NCBI GenBank assembly: GCA_002360925.1
Contig: DERN01000003.1
Coordinates: 195,175 to 259,174 of the forward strand
Origin: Flavobacteriaceae bacterium UBA3339
GTDB taxonomy: Bacteria; Bacteroidota; Bacteroidia; Flavobacteriales; Flavobacteriaceae
Length of the DNA stretch: 64,000 nt
Direction: 5' to 3'
Below are positions 63,926-64,000 of this stretch, piece by piece. The notes under the pieces were generated by a model that worked only from the letters and a program-made list of their open reading frames with translations, was not told the DNA's origin and ran no database searches. The position numbers and the translations under genes were made by a program. Position 1 is the stretch's first letter. Every line of letters begins with the position of its first letter.

Positions 63926-64000
63926 GTTAAAGAAATTCCATTTTACACCTAAGCGAATCGTTAAATCGCGATATGGATATGTTGGCGTATTATAATAGTT
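63924..64000 (-). CDS. C-terminal end of an outer-membrane beta-barrel-like protein (partial)
   Basis: The minus strand is open from base 64000 to the TAA at 63924-63926 and gives about 25 residues ending in RDLTIRLGVKWNFFN. The alternating pattern with a near-terminal Phe is typical of the last strand of outer-membrane barrels in Bacteroidota. Nothing more can be said because the gene continues outside the window. Confidence 0.5.

Overview
This is a chromosomal window from a Bacteroidota bacterium, almost certainly a member of the Flavobacteriaceae; the genus cannot be fixed from the sequence alone. The evidence is AT-rich DNA, promoters of the TTTG-N17-19-TAnnTTTG type, start codons almost without Shine-Dalgarno (SD) sequences, two giant secreted proteins with type IX secretion (T9SS) C-terminal sorting domains, and many lipoprotein and outer-membrane genes of Bacteroidota type. 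No rRNA, CRISPR array, insertion sequence or prophage was seen. Most of the window is core genome.

Layout. 1-3.8 kb: a cut-off aldo/keto reductase gene, a run of small unknown genes, and a UbiA-like membrane protein. 3.9-9.4 kb: gcvP, a barrel-like protein, an LpxD-type acyltransferase and a SPOR-like lipoprotein. 9.5-16 kb: an AraC-type regulator followed by a tight four-gene operon that reads as a chaperone-usher-like pilus system: a one-domain subunit, a PapD-like chaperone, a two-domain subunit or adhesin, and a 937-residue outer-membrane protein built like an usher. This is the most unusual locus here. 16-28.5 kb: a DyP peroxidase, a flippase, a methyltransferase and a glycosyltransferase, an MlaE/MlaF lipid transporter, ManC, a SprT-like protein, an SDR enzyme, an M28 peptidase and the pyruvate dehydrogenase genes aceF and pdhA. 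28.7-41.5 kb: two paralogous T9SS adhesin-like proteins (1463 and 2758 residues); the larger has near-identical 768-771-bp tandem modules.

41.6-56.8 kb is the transcription and translation superoperon, all on the minus strand and read from high to low coordinates: rpsU, xerC-like, hpf, tRNA-Thr(TGT), tRNA-Tyr(GTA), tRNA-Thr(GGT), tuf, tRNA-Trp(CCA), secE, nusG, rplK, rplA, rplJ, rplL, rpoB, rpoC and a DUF3467 gene. It holds several strong hairpins (tRNA leader, rplL-rpoB, rpoB-rpoC). rpsU carries a full AGGAGGTG SD, which stands out where other genes have none and fits bS21-dependent control of SD translation. 56.8-64 kb: an unknown protein, an acyl-CoA dehydrogenase, a helix-hairpin-helix protein, a DUF2851 protein, a PNGase F-like secreted protein with a GLPGLI-like N-terminus, a cystathionine beta-synthase-like enzyme and a cut-off barrel-like gene.

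How the genes work together: the superoperon supplies ribosomal proteins, RNA polymerase, EF-Tu and its tRNAs. gcvP and pdhA/aceF serve central metabolism. LpxD, MlaEF, ManC, the flippase and the glycosyltransferase serve the envelope. The pilus-like operon and the T9SS proteins build the cell surface.
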